64,000 bases of DNA from Trichobilharzia szidati (lineage: Eukaryota > Platyhelminthes > Trematoda > Strigeidida > Schistosomatidae), in assembly GCA_944472155.2 (NCBI GenBank), contig OX235279.1:139720920-139784919 (forward strand), in the 5' to 3' direction. The notes beneath the pieces were generated by a model. The model made no database searches. It was given only the letters and a program-made list of their open reading frames with translations, and was not told the DNA's origin. Below, one piece after another: positions 11,035 through 22,479 of the stretch. A program made the translations under genes and the position numbers. Position 1 is the stretch's first letter; each line of letters begins with the position of its first letter.

Positions 11035-11285
11035 TTTGTTTTGTTTGGTCCGTAGGGTGTAACCAGCATCATGCATGTAGTCCTCGGTCTTAGTGCTGAC
11101 GGGATTCTATTTTGCAATGTGGACGTCAAGCTAGGTGACTCAACACATCGCTGTAATCTGAAATTGCAGTTGGAGACGTAACCACTGGGTGGTGAGTGTT
11201 CGAATTTCAAAGAGGACATCACTTCCTTCAGGGCATAGGATATCCTACAAACTGTCTCCAACCATTTAACATCAGTAAATCCGAT
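11035..11285 (+). mobile_element. SINE-E copy 2
   Basis: Shares GTGTAACC, TCATGCATGTAGTCCTC and AGCTAGGTGACTCA with the block inside repeat R (61230-61400) and with the minus-strand copy at 39110-39312, in the same order. It ends with the CTCCAACCAT word also found at 7150. GTGTTCGAATTTC near 11195 may be a remnant RNA polymerase III B box. Family borders are approximate. Confidence 0.55.
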
Positions 11286-11356
11286 TTTACCACCATTAGA
11301 ACAAAAACAAAAGGTAAGCCAGCCAAATGAAAATCATACAACCAGTTTTAGCAATC

Positions 11357-11430
11357 AGGTATCATAGCTCAGCTGGTGTAATGCGGGATTATTAACTCTG
11401 GGGTGGCTGATTCGAATCCGGGTGTAACCT
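11357..11430 (+). repeat. tRNA-like sequence, probable SINE head or tRNA pseudogene
   Basis: TAGCTCAGCTGG is a perfect consensus A box, and GATTCGAATCC is a near-consensus B box 40 bases further on. The possible acceptor stem pairs at only five of seven positions and the T stem at three of five, so it does not fold as a working tRNA. It is most likely the promoter head of an old tRNA-derived SINE. Confidence 0.55.
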
Positions 11431-11784
11431 CTACTTATGTACCAGCAATCATCACAACAGCAACACTCTGCTAAATCAGGCTTATCACTAACAGTCCCAC
11501 TATAAATCAGTGTTAAAAAAAAAAGAAAATTGGGGGCAGTCAATGTAGAAAACAATAATAAAAATAGGCTTGAATAGATGATAAACCATCCGCGACTTTA
11601 ACAGTTTAGTGAACCAATCTTTTTATAAGGAGAAAATTACTGAAAGTGAATAGGAAACAAAATGCTGAAATATCTTTCCATATAACTTCGAATGATTCTT
11701 AAGGATGTTATCCAACAGTGGCGAATACTGATTGGCTTAGATAACCTAGAACAGTGACGAAAACTTCCGTAAACTTCTTTTATG

Positions 11785-12048
11785 CAACCTGAAACCAGTT
11801 TGAAAATCTGCACTACACTCCACCTCAGAATAAACAACAAGATTTTCAATTTCAACACTAATTTGAAGTCAGTGAGTTCTTCCATGTGGGTCAGAAACTT
11901 GCGCTGCGTGTCACGAGAAGGATTCCCGACAGCTAGTTAAACACATTTGTCAACAGCTGTCCTCGCTGGCTCCATACCGAAGATCGAATGGCCGGATGGC
12001 CAGAAAGAATTAGCAACAAGACTGAGAACAAACCAACCAAGAGCCGTT
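11785..12048 (+). mobile_element. RTE 3'-region fragment
   Basis: The frame fragments ETSLKICTT, IFNFNTNLKSV, RNLRCVSREGF, HLSTAVLAGSIPKIEWP and RLRTNQP align in order with the RTE C-terminal region seen at 17836-18060. Stops and frameshifts interrupt it. The fragment ends at 12048, directly against the 3' end of a SINE-D at 12050. Confidence 0.72.
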
Positions 12049-12049
12049 C

Positions 12050-12421
12050 CAAGTGTTAGTTTGTAGAGACTTGATTTGTTTCAAGTTTGAATACGGATTG
12101 ATTTCAGTTAGAGAACCACTGAAAACAAGCAAACAGTACTGCACAGCAGTTTCGTCGTATTTTGAGACTCATCAACATTACACACCCACCGCTAGACTTC
12201 GAACTTAGGACCTCCGGGTCATAAGTCAAGCTCGAACCAGACTCAGTGGCCAGCCCATGAATTCTAATTTGTACCAATTCTCGATTTTAGCACGACTGGC
12301 ACTAGATAATGTCATCACACCAAGTATTTGTCCCCACTCTTGATCAGATGGACCGAACCGATCACAACTTCTCACCAGAACTCCAGGCATCTTCTTCCTG
12401 TGGCCGGTCACTAGCGACTGT
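12050..12421 (-). mobile_element. SINE-D copy 2, near full length, degenerate ribozyme
   Basis: Read from 12421 down: CAGTCGCTAGTGACCGGCC start, the ACTCCAGG (minus CCTGGAGT) upstream block, TTAGAATTCATGGGCTGG, the tRNA-like part with a decayed AAGTTCGAAGTC B box, then a hammerhead relic and the TTCTCTAACTGAAATCA tail. The hammerhead reads TTGATGA at the core (first C lost), and the cleavage triplet is GTG instead of GTC, so it is inactive. The copy shows that the complete family unit is about 370-390 bp. Confidence 0.75.
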
Positions 12422-12474
12422 CAGATTAATTTCCAATAGTTGTTTTGCTCGAATTTGGTTTGTCTCAAGTTCAA

Positions 12475-12556
12475 CTTGAGATTCAGACCAGGACAAATCA
12501 ACTGTCCAGTACCCCCTGGCTTTCATATGTTCTCTAACTGAAATCAAACTTGAAAA
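12475..12556 (+). mobile_element. SINE-D 3' fragment
   Basis: GTCCAGTACCCCCTGGCTTT and TTCTCTAACTGAAATCA match the 3' third of SINE-D, downstream of the ribozyme cleavage site. It lies head to head with the copy at 12050-12421. Confidence 0.6.
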
Positions 12557-14029
12557 AATGCAATAGTAGGAATAATCTGACTCTGTCGACAGGTTTATGC
12601 ATAGCAAATCTCTATCTAAATACACTTGTTTTATCGCTAAGCTGATTAATATTTTTTTTTAATGTTTACATGCAATCAGATGCAAACATGAACATGTCAA
12701 CAAAAAACATGATAAGAAGCGTGATAAGAATCAGTTAGTTGTTATGGTAAACACAAAGCAGCACAGTTTATCAGTTTCAAAGGTTAACTGACTTCACTCA
12801 CTACACAAATATTAAACTGCTATTGATTAGCACCAATGGTCAATTGTGATTAAATGAATCAGTCAGTTTAGATATTGGTTAACTAGAACTCAACCACCCA
12901 GAACACATACATCTCCTTATTCTACCTGTGAGAAATCAAGTTACTTCCCATCTGCTCACTGATTTTCCAATCCACTGAGAATTGAATGGTTAAAGCAGTG
13001 AGCCATATCTCCACATGCTGTATGCATGATTAAAAATTGCAGCATACATTCATAACTTTAGACTGTAGGGATTTATTAATAGGATTCTATATCGGATCGA
13101 ATAACAAAGTTTCAATGATAAATCTTTTAATGTGTTTTGACGTCTTCTCATTGTAGAAGGCGAAATAGAGAAATTAAGACAGCGTCGAAGGTTTAATAAC
13201 GCGAAGACAGGAAAGAATTACTGGATATAGTGGGAAGAGTAGCTGCCAACAGAATAAAATATAAATTATTTATAAATGAAGTCAAAGGGCTTACTGAATT
13301 AACCCAGAAGTAATATATATGAGAATTTAGAGGACTCTGCAACCAGACTGACAACGCATCGTCTGTGGCCTTGAAAATTCGTTTTCCTACTTTGGAAACC
13401 ATTTTAACAGCTCTGAAAGTTAGTCTCAACGGCAAGTAATTTGAGTGTCTCTAATTCAAATGTTGCTGTAATGCTTCTATAGGCTAATTAATTCAGAAAC
13501 TCTTTGCAACAAGTTCACGTCCACGATTTTATCTACTGATACCTATGTGGGTGATATTTATTTTCAGTATAAGTTGACAGAAACTGATGTTAGCGGCCTA
13601 CTTAAATTACTGGGCTACCTGAATGTTCTATCCAGCATAATACATCGAACGTTCTCCATTTCTTATTCTTTTAATAATTCAGTGACGTTCTTTGGTCGCA
13701 AAACAAACCTACGCACATATTTAACAGGCTTTTAACCTAACGCTTAGTATTTCTCCAATGAAACAAAGGAAGAATATAGTAATGGATTGGTTTTTGCTTC
13801 AGACAAAACAAATCTCCATGACATTAAACACTGTCGCTTACTACTTTACTTGGACATCTTGAGCGAGGCATAAATTTATGTACAATATGCAGACACTTTG
13901 TTCGAAATAAAACTGTTTTTATTAATACTGTTAAGACACAGTTTTGTATAGTGAACTCCTTATTATTCATGTCTACATTATGGTTTGACATTCATTTTTC
14001 GGTTTTGCTGTGTTCTTCGAGATTTCAGT
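12557..14029. other. No gene seen
   Basis: AT-rich DNA. Frames of 60-80 codons near 13193-13435 (minus) and 13547-13735 (plus) carry no recognisable motif. Confidence 0.4.
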
Positions 14030-14101
14030 TTCACTGTGGTCTAGTGGTTAGGACATTGCGTTGTGGCCGCACTAACCCAGGTTCGAATCCTGGCAGCGAC
14101 A
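14030..14101 (+). pseudogene. tRNA-His(GTG)-like sequence
   Basis: The sequence has a paired D stem (GTCT/GGAC) with loop AGTGGTTA, an anticodon loop TTGTGGC giving anticodon GTG at 14063-14065 (His), and a perfect T arm CCAGG-TTCGAAT-CCTGG. The acceptor stem TTCACTG/CAGCGAC pairs at five of seven positions, and the outermost anticodon pair is a mismatch. It therefore looks like a recently decayed tRNA-His or a tRNA-His-derived repeat head. A SINE-C begins eight bases downstream. Confidence 0.7.
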
Positions 14102-14109
14102 TCCTGTTT

Positions 14110-14300
14110 GCGTCGGTGGCACAGTGGTTAGGACTCTCGCCGACCATGCACATGGTCCGGGGTTCGAGCCCCTGCCGGCGCACACCCGATATCTATGGTA
14201 TGCCTGAATTTGGGCAACCGATATCCATGCTGAAAATTCCACACTTGTACTGAAAATACGGTGTGGAATCAAGCTGTAAATCAAAAAAAAAAAAAAAAAT
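14110..14300 (+). mobile_element. SINE-C copy 1, full length
   Basis: Head GCGTCGGTGGCACAGTGGTT with A box, B box GGGGTTCGAGCCCC at 14159-14172, then the family body CACACCCGATATC, TTTGGGCAACCGATATC, TGCTGAAAATTCC and GGTGTGGAATCAAGCTGTAA with an A-rich end. The first 73 bases resemble a tRNA, so transcription by RNA polymerase III is expected. Seven copies occur in this window, a few over 90 percent alike by eye, so the family was active relatively recently. Confidence 0.88.
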
Positions 14301-15034
14301 ATTCAGGCTGTTTCTGAGTCATAAAATTCCTGGTCTAACCATTTAACTTTTAACTACAATTTTGAATTTTCTTTCACATAACAAGATTTGAGTAAAAGCA
14401 TGTCATTACTAATCCTTGCGCAATATGTTGTATTGATGCATTGAAAAGAAACTCTTCAGTTTTAGTTAAATGATGAACATAGCCTTCTTATAGACCTTCA
14501 TTAAAATTTTTGGAAAAAATTGACTATACAGAACTAATTTAACAGCTGAATGCGATGTTGTTGTTTTACTAAGATAAAACATAACCTCGCTGAGAAATGA
14601 AGTGCAGTGGGTACAAGTACAGATGACATTGTCAGATGAAAGGTAAGGTAAGTCCTTATTTTTATGACTAAGGTAAGAGGGTAACTATTGTGATCCAAGC
14701 TAATTCATATTTGGTGTTTAGACGTTCAATGCCTCATCCGTTAGGTTTAACTGTGCAATATCGAATGAACTGCCTCCTCTGAAAGTCAGACCAATGTCGT
14801 TCAGTGAAGGAGCCACTGATATACTCAGAATGCAACTTATCTTCTGTATGACTGTCGTTGATAAAGTTCAGTGAGCCCTAAGATCTATACAATGCACCAC
14901 TGTCATTAAGTAATAATTAAGTAATAACTTACATCTAGTCTTTCGTTTGGTCAGACTGAACCCTATCAGTCATGTTTGTAATGTAATCTCCATGCTAGAT
15001 GGCTTGTCGTCAAGATGCACTGTGAATTGCTGTT
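14301..15034. other. No gene seen
   Basis: AT-rich DNA without supported features. Confidence 0.45.
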
Positions 15035-15245
15035 TGTTGTCTGAAGACAATTGTTAGGAATCCTTGAACCTAGATTTCGTGATTGTTGACTCTTGTTAAC
15101 AAGACATATCTGCAATGTTAAAGGGTACCATCTCCATTCTGAAATCCAAAGTTGGGTTACCCATTGCTACAGTCAGAGACGTTACTACTGAGCTCTCCGG
15201 ACTCGAGATCAACCTTCTGTAGGACAATAATGAATACTTTGATTT
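15035..15245 (-). mobile_element. SINE-E copy, degenerate
   Basis: On the minus strand AAATCTAGGTTCAAGGATTCC parallels the ACCTAGGTACAAGGCTTCC word of the 7045 copy, and TCTCTGACTGTAGCAATGGG parallels the CTCTGACTGCAGCAGTGGA word inside repeat R at 61330. The copy is strongly diverged. Confidence 0.45.
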
Positions 15246-16126
15246 GACACTAACTAATTGAAGTTTGCGCCGAAGATGTCACCTAGTAGGGTGATGAAAG
15301 CTTCGTAAATTAACTATCCAGCTCAGGGAACACAACCACATCAAAAATGTTATTTGTCTAATCCTTCATTTGGCGCATACTAGTAAAATTCATTCAAGGG
15401 CTTCTTTCAGATTGCCTCAAACTGTCTAACATAATTTTTTTCTTCAGTATCATTTCTTCTGAGTTGTATCTAGGTTCTGATTATTTGTCATAATTAGAAG
15501 TCGTCCACTGGAGGCACATATACACTTATGCATATGTGTTAGAATCCTTTCTCACTCTCTTTCCTCCTTAAACCCAGTATCTATCTCTCTGAACACTATA
15601 GATTTATCCCACAGGCTACTGTGTCACTTTATCCGCAAATATGATTAGTTCGTTTGAAGTAAAGGTTTTCTCATACAATAATAATCATACGATTATATTA
15701 TCACTGTTTAGCAATCAGGAAATAGAGTAATATTTTTACGTGTAAGCATATTCAACATAAATACACATGAATATCGACTAACTATTGTGATCTGTACTTC
15801 TACTTTGATCTACCCGCATAAATTATACAGACTATTTTATGCTAACTATAAATTAATCAAAGTTTAAACAAATTCTCTTTTATTGGAGAATAATTTTCTT
15901 TATGAAATGTGAAATATTGATGGTATAGAAGAAATCTAAGGTAAATTATTAATAAGTAAGCAGGTAATTAAGTGTGTTCGACAGCTGTTCCAGTTTATTC
16001 AGATAACCCACATATATAGTGCTTTTAAATGAAACCTACAAGATTCAGATACTTCGATGGCTGCAACTATTCAGTGTCAATGAACACGTCACTCAGATAC
16101 TTCCAAGTTGTTCAGCTATATTTTTT
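15246..16126. other. No gene seen
   Basis: AT-rich DNA without supported features. Confidence 0.45.
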
Positions 16127-16354
16127 TATTCCTTTACGTTTCCAGTGGAACATAGAGGTTCAAGCTAGAGGCTTGAAGTTTCCGTAGCAGTGATGTTTAT
16201 TTCTTACGTGATGAGGTTGCTAGCCTCATGCCAAACCTTCCCGCTTTACCAGTCCTATTACTGGTTTAGCGAGGTAAAGGAGTGTGTCGGCCAGGGATCG
16301 AGACCCGAACCACATGCGTGGTAGGCGAGCATTCTACTACTGTGCCATGGAGAC
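16127..16354 (-). mobile_element. SINE-B copy 2, near full length
   Basis: Read from 16354 down: tRNA-Gly-like head with GCACAGTAGTAGAATGCTCG, a B box altered to GGTTCGGGTCTCGATCCC, then GTAAAGCGGGAAGGTTTGGC, AGGCTAGCAACC, the GCTACGGAAACTTCAAGCC word and the tail GTTCCACTGGAAACGTAAAG. The tail is the one shared with RTE 3' ends. Confidence 0.85.
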
Positions 16355-16451
16355 ATACTCGATAATGTGACACTAACTTTTTTCAGCCTATATCATTGGC
16401 TTCAAGCTTGTCTGAGTCAACCAAATTACACATGATTTTTAATAACAGTTA

Positions 16452-16610
16452 CACACTGAGGGTGACATGGAGGAGATCGTGTGAGGAAATGAGAACTTAT
16501 GGTCAATAATGGAGCGAGCTAAAGAGGACTGCTGAGAACAGGATGAAATGGAGAAGTTCTATGTTCCACCCGCACCCAAGGGAATAGTAATAATGATAAT
16601 AATAACTGTG
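16452..16610 (+). mobile_element. RTE 3' end fragment
   Basis: GAGGGTGACATGGAGGAGAT encodes VTWRRS in the family, followed by CGTGTGAGGAAATGAGAAC, AACAGGATGAAATGGAGAAG, TTCTATGTTCCACC and a (TAATAA)n tail at 16590-16608. Only the last 150 bases of the element were copied. Confidence 0.8.
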
Positions 16611-17134
16611 ACACTAGTGTACCAACAGGAGCATAGTTTGATCATTCAGCTTTATTAGTATCTAAATAAACTTGGATTCATTTCAAAGAAGATAAATGAA
16701 GGTGATGGCAGATCTGCCACATACCGACAGACTCAGACTTTTGTTCCGCTCACAGGTGATTCACTTTTGCCCTCCAGAGGGCTTATTATCTCACTGCGTG
16801 AAATAAAACTGAAATTCCCTCCAAAACTCAGTCATTAGACCACTGCGTCTATCGTCCAGAAATCAACAGCTCATTTTTCGTTGCAGTTCAGCAGTTATTT
16901 ATATCAAAATCATCATCTACTTATATTCGAACTAATCCGTCTGACTAAAACTCTCCCAGTAAGTTTAACTAACAGTCACTTTAAATTAGGCAGATAATAG
17001 TTATTTGTGCAGTCAGTATGAAAGAAAGTCTAGTATAATGTAGTCACATAGTTATCCTCATATCTGTGCAAAACCATATCCTAGTGATCGATTGAAATAG
17101 GTAGTCGTATACCACTGATATCAACCAGTAGAGC
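16611..17134. other. No gene seen
   Basis: AT-rich DNA without supported features. Confidence 0.45.
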
Positions 17135-17330
17135 TTGCTAGCCAGATTGAGGTGATCGAATCACCGGACAGCTGTTTCGCTCTTTTTTTGGGTCTGGAAC
17201 TCATCAGCGATGTGCTTGGTTTGATTCAGCCTAGAAAGCCAAACCAGTTCAAACTATTTGATTTCTGGCTAGCTACTTTGGCCAACTGGTTTCCCCATTA
17301 ATCAGATTGATAATTTAAAACTTAGTTAGC
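17135..17330 (-). mobile_element. SINE-H copy 1, carries a complete hammerhead
   Basis: Copies at 43645 and 4785 share its flanks: upstream (minus strand) CCAGTTGGCCAAAGTAGC, downstream CTGGCTAGCAAGC and CTACTGGTTGATATCAG. The hammerhead at 17161-17214 lies in the middle. No convincing A and B boxes were found, so polymerase III origin is uncertain for this family. Confidence 0.65.
17161..17214 (-). ncRNA. Hammerhead ribozyme, complete core (SINE-H)
   Basis: Minus strand: stem I 5' strand CATCG (17212-17208), core CTGATGA (17207-17201), stem II GTTC/GAGC (17200-17197 with 17182-17179) and a 14-base A-rich loop, box GAAA (17178-17175), then ACAGCTGT as a very short palindromic stem III (17175-17168), cleavage triplet GTC ending at 17167, and stem I 3' strand CGGTG (17166-17162). 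Stem I has five pairs, one a G-U. All conserved core positions CUGANGA, GAA, A15.1-U16.1 and C17 are present. The expected role is self-cleavage between 17167 and 17166 of a minus-strand transcript. The unusually long loop on stem II and the short stem I may reduce speed. Confidence 0.78.
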
Positions 17331-17835
17331 AATTCGCAGTGTACACAGTTTGAGGGGTGAAATTTTTAACACAGTTTCTTTTGGAAACTTCGTATAAAGC
17401 AAATTTTTATTCTGATTTATCTTCATACCTCTTCAATCTTTTTCGTCAACCGTTAGTAAAGTACCAAACAGAAAATTAGATGCCATTTAATTCTGGAAAT
17501 AAAACATATCAGATATGGCATACTTCGTCTAAACAAGCAGAGACTAGTTACTTCTTTAACACATTTCAGTTTTATTCTAATTCCAATGGCAAACACCTAG
17601 TTGCCTTCCTAACTTTCAGTTTTACCTCAGTAACACTGAATACTTGTTCTGAAGTGGGAAACTTTGGCTCACTGGATCCATATCCAGTAGTTGAATGATT
17701 ATCTACTGGCGCCCGTGAGTTAACAGCTTTGTGTGTATGTACTTCTAAATAGCATCAAGCAAGACAAGGCAGTACTCCTAAATTTTCATTGATTTTTAAC
17801 GGATTTTCTTTTATAATGGAATTTCTTATGTTCTG
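17331..17835. other. No gene seen
   Basis: AT-rich DNA; a 72-codon frame at 17480-17698 has no recognisable motif. Confidence 0.4.
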
Positions 17836-18415
17836 GGAAGTATCGTTTCAACTACAGGCGGAACGGACGAAGATGTCAAAGTCAGTCAGAATCGGAAAGG
17901 CAAGATACGCCTTCATCAAACTGAAACCAGTTTGGAAATCTTCCGCACTCAGCATTTTCAACACCAAAGTGAATTCGGTTCTTCTATACAGGTCAGAAAC
18001 TTGGCCAGCGTGTAGCGAAAAGGATTTCCAACAGGTTGCAGACTTTCATCAACAGCTGCCTTCGCTGGCTCCATACTGAAGATAAAATGGCCAGAAAGAA
18101 TAAGCAACAAAAAACTGTGGGAACAAACCAACAGGTATGAGCCAAGAGGAAAGTGGAGACGGATGAATCGGGCATACGTTGAGAAGGCCGCAGAATGACA
18201 TCGTACGCCAGGCTAATGGGAAGCGAAGAGTGGGCCGTCAGTGCGAGGGTGACATGGAGGAGATCGTGTGAGGAAGAGATGAGGGAGAGAGTTTGGTCAG
18301 TCGTGTACCCAGATGAAGAGGACGTAAGAAAACAGAACAAAGTGGAGATGTGTTGTTGAAGCCTTATGTTCCACTCGGAAAGCAAGGCAATAAATATTAT
18401 ATAATAATTATTATG
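17836..18415 (+). mobile_element. RTE 3'-region copy
   Basis: Encodes, across several frames, STTGGTDEDVK, VRNLASV, HLQQLPSLAPY-like and IKWPERISNKKLWEQTN, then KWRRMNRAY, the HGGDRVRKR frame-shifted VTWRRS segment and a terminal block with CTTATGTTCCACTCGG before an AT-rich tail. These are the linker and C-terminal region downstream of the RT palm. It is 5'-truncated at the STTGG segment, and frameshifts divide it into at least four pieces. Confidence 0.85.
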
Positions 18416-20829
18416 TTCTGGATTAGTAAATATGTAATATTTCATTGATAACAGACATTAATAACCGAAATACTTAAATAAATGTATCAGTAACTTATTT
18501 AAAATGATCACTTCTCGATAAGTAATCATATAAAAGTCTTGTTTAGATAAGAAAAATAACAATTGAATACCGACTGCATACCAATATGAACAGTCTAAGT
18601 GTAATGGTAAATGTTTGATTTGCCTTTGGCAAAAGACGAAAACAAACACCGAGGCAGTTGGAGAACTTATCAAAATAATATTAAATCTTTCAGAAGTCGT
18701 ATATATTTACAACTTTTAAAGACCAGACAAAGAAATATAAATTGAAATCATTTACAGACATAATTTATCAGACAGAAATAATAACCAGACAGGCACATTT
18801 GTCTATCGACAGACAAGTGAATGAATGCACATACTCGCTAACGCGCACATAGTTACACACACGTCCATATACACACATATACACAAAGGATACAGACAGA
18901 CATATGTCCGTATGTGCTGAATATGTACAAATGAATCATAGAAAAAAGAGCTAGTTGTTTCTCTGTTCAACTAAATAATTAAATCTTATGCAAGCTACTT
19001 AATAGGATAAACATTTATAAATTAATGAAATTTTTTTTAATTTGCAATCTTTTACTTCACCTAAAAACACTGGTAGGTAGGTATGTTGGTCAGGGTTATC
19101 AACCTTTTTACAAGGGAATATTCTTTGTTGACTGACTACAAGTCATACACAACGTAAAATAACCACACACACACACGCAGGCAAGCATACCCCCATCTGT
19201 CTTGTTACATCTGTTGAAGGATATATTAGATACATTTTTTAAAATTAAGTCTTGCTTGAAATGTCTGAAGTGGATGTTGACTATTAAGGTTCTAGGTAAG
19301 AATTTAGCGCGTGTCCTTGATACCGTCAATGTTAATCAGCAAAAGCAAGCAAAACAACATGACCAAATGTGCTACTGGTTCTCTCAAGTGGCTAGCTAAA
19401 ATATGAGTAGTTTAAACCTACTCTTTGAGTTTAGCTTAATCTGATGCACTGCTGATCACCTTGCCTCCAGAAGAAGAAGAAGAAGGAAATGTCGATCCGA
19501 TCCAAACTGGTTAGCAAGTGCTAGCCGTTAACACGAGTAGTTTTCAAATATTCGCACCAATCAGCAGAATGTATCGTTATACCATTGCCAAAGTAGGAGG
19601 TCGGACGATTATTTCGAATTATCCGGCGACTGCAATGAGGTAGGTCTGTTCAAATTTACAAAGTATAAACAAACAATTAATCGTTCATATTTGAATAAAA
19701 CAATAACAACAGTTTGTACAGAATAGGAAGGTACCATCATTTATTTTGTTCGCATCTCATCACCTGCTTACAGCCTAAATAAATTATTAAGTTTATGCAC
19801 AGAACAATTTTTAACATACTTGTAAATTCTACATGATTTCAGTTAACAGGAAGTTCCATAATTAGTGAACAGTGCTCAGAAAATTACGCTTATATGGTTT
19901 TTACACAGTAAGTTCAAGTGTAAACAAAGTAAATGTATACATACAATAGTAAAAGAGTCACGTAATAAAGACGAGAGGTGCGTAAGATGATGAGTAACTA
20001 ATAAATTAGGTAACGATGTACCGAGTTCTTAACTGACTGATTCCCCGTAAAAAAGATCAATAGTGTAATGTGATATTAATAAATCATAATAGACTTCAGG
20101 GTTGGTCTCATCAAGAAGCTGGATATATTGAACGCAAAAACATTCAGTAGTTTGGATATATGAAGTGTGTCCTACTCTATTGAAAATCTAATTCTCTAAA
20201 ATCTCAGTGCTTAATAACAGTCTACCACTTGTTAGTGAATAACTTCCGGACGGATCTCCTCAAATGCTAGCGGCAAGTTATGAACCGGTGAAGTTTACCG
20301 ATTTGAACGTTAGGACGATTGCTCACCGATGACATAAGGTAGTGGTAGAGGTATATCACGAAGCGGCGGAGTTCTGAAATCATAGGTTACACGACATCAA
20401 ACAAATGGCTAAGTGGTGAAATGCATATTGAGAAATTTGGACCTGGTTCCTCAGTGGGTCATGTGTCAGCAATGCTGAGGAGTTTCATGCAAACATAAGC
20501 ATTATCAATACACCAGTTCTCTGTGGTGATCCAAGCTACTACAGGTTTGTTTAAATTTTTGAGGAATAAACTATTTTTGAAGATTAATACTGTCTTGCTG
20601 TGGGATATACCAAGTGAAGTTATCCTATTATAGGAGCAACCTAATCTTACCTCCATTAAAGTAGCAGAATAACGTAGACTGTGGGTAAACTTGCATAACC
20701 TACATGAGACTAAACAGGTTTACAAAACTGCTAAGTGATTCACCTCTTTTACATAAAACTTCATATCTAAATTCCACTTTGTTCACATAATAGTTCCACC
20801 AAACATGTAGCATACTATGAAGTCATCTT
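18416..20829. other. No gene seen; AC-rich patches
   Basis: AT-rich DNA with short (CA)n-like runs around 18840-18900 and 19163-19178. A faint tRNA-like or repeat-like stretch at 19550-19640 and 20290-20400 could not be assigned. Confidence 0.4.
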
Positions 20830-21016
20830 TTTTTATTAAAGCTTGATTCCACATCGTTTTTTTCTTTTTTGGTACAGGTATGGAATTTTCAGCATGTGAT
20901 ATCGGTAGCCCAAATTTCACAGACCGACCATTGATATCAGGTGTGCCTCGGCAGAGGATCGAACCCCGGACCATGTGCACGGTCGGTGAGAGTCCTAACC
21001 ACTGTGCCACAGACGC
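20830..21016 (-). mobile_element. SINE-C copy 2
   Basis: Read from 21016 down: GCGTCTGTGGCACAGTGGTT head, B box GGGGTTCGATCC, CACACCTGATATCAATGGTC, TTTGGGCTACCGATATCAC, TGCTGAAAATTCC, a T-rich inserted run and GTGGAATCAAGC. The head and B box are near consensus. Confidence 0.87.
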
Positions 21017-22479
21017 ACAGTTAATAGGTATTTAATAATTCCAATCTTCATAAATATTTAACAGATATGTTTTGGAGTTACATAACTGGGATAGGGCACA
21101 CTGATACACGTTACACTTGACCTCTAATGGGACACTAGATAGGTGGTTTAATTTACTAAAATACAAGCCAGTTTGCTCATTGTATGCTGAAACTTCTTTA
21201 GCTACCTCCTCATCAAGAAAATGTTGTGCAATATTGAGAAAAGTGATGTATTTCTAGTAACTCAGGCATACTCCCCTTAGTACTGAAATCGAAAGGCAAA
21301 TTATTAAACCTTTTAGATCTCTAGTAGGTTGCTTTCTTGAAGCCAATATAGCTGTCTAGTCCCAAGTACGTGCATAACAATCTACCTCCACCTGGTGTGG
21401 ACTATGATCAATAATTTAAGTAACACAACATTTCTTCCAACTGCGATACACTTTAAATTGACATCAACTTTTAAAACGAAGTGTGAATCATGAGGAAACG
21501 CATGGTGATAAACTCAACTCCAAACCTCGCAAATCGACAGTGCAGTGTCATTGCCAACGATAACTAACTGTTGCGTACTTAAAGTCAGCTGCGGGATCTC
21601 CTGTGAGAAGTTCGAGCACTTCAAATTCAAATTTGACAATGGAAATTTCCAAAAAAGTAGGGTGTAAGAATTCTTAGTTTCTTCGAGGTTTTCAGAGATT
21701 TTTAGCCGACTTTCGTTCTTGGCAAACTCTGTCATGAGTTTAATCAGTGGTCGGACGAAAACATCTTTACCTCATTAACATACCTGATATTTCAAATTAT
21801 TCGTCTTATCACAAGGCAGAGGAAAATAAAGAGATTCTGAGCCATGAGAAATAACATACATCATCTGGTTAGCTGGGGAAGGTATAACTAGAAAGTTACA
21901 AATATGATTATCCGCACAGAATGGACGTCTGAATACTACCTTTTATGCCAACCTGTTATTATTCATGTGGATGTTATTTGTGTGCTCTAGATGATTTAAT
22001 TGAGAAAATTTTATTGTCCTTGTTAATAGCATCTTCAGTGCCTATGTCACCTATAATCTGGGATGAGCATCTGTCCTTCTTTGGACTCATCAGTAGCATT
22101 TATCTTATGGTAGTATTTTAATTGAAACTGAGACTGAGCATTCATATTTTCAAATGTTAAGTCTCTGTAGCCTTTCCGGGTGCAACAGGCATCAACTATT
22201 GTTTTTTACAACATGTTGACTACCTGTTATCAGTTTCACTGGATTGAAGGTCCTGGGTGAAATGGGTTAGAAAAGGTCGGTCCTGAAAATCGTACATCCC
22301 TAATTACCCTTAAAATATATGCAGGCATCTGTAAGTTCTTACATATAGACGAAACTCCACCTCCAAACAAGCCGTGTGTGACCAGTCCTAAACACTTTCC
22401 CTCTAGCCTCTGTGGTCACACAACTCTAGTACTTTTAATCTTTCAGGTAGTTCAAGAAGAAGTTAACCATTATCACGTC
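21017..22479. other. No gene seen
   Basis: AT-rich DNA. A possible trace of non-LTR RT (ENRTSLI-like codons near 22285) precedes the next fragment but is too short to annotate. Confidence 0.4.

Noticed and set aside
14030..14101. A functional tRNA-His gene
   Set aside because: Two acceptor-stem mismatches and one anticodon-stem mismatch; kept only as a pseudogene-like call.
14110..14182. SINE-C head as a functional tRNA gene
   Set aside because: The same sequence recurs seven times with an identical non-tRNA body, so it is a SINE promoter.
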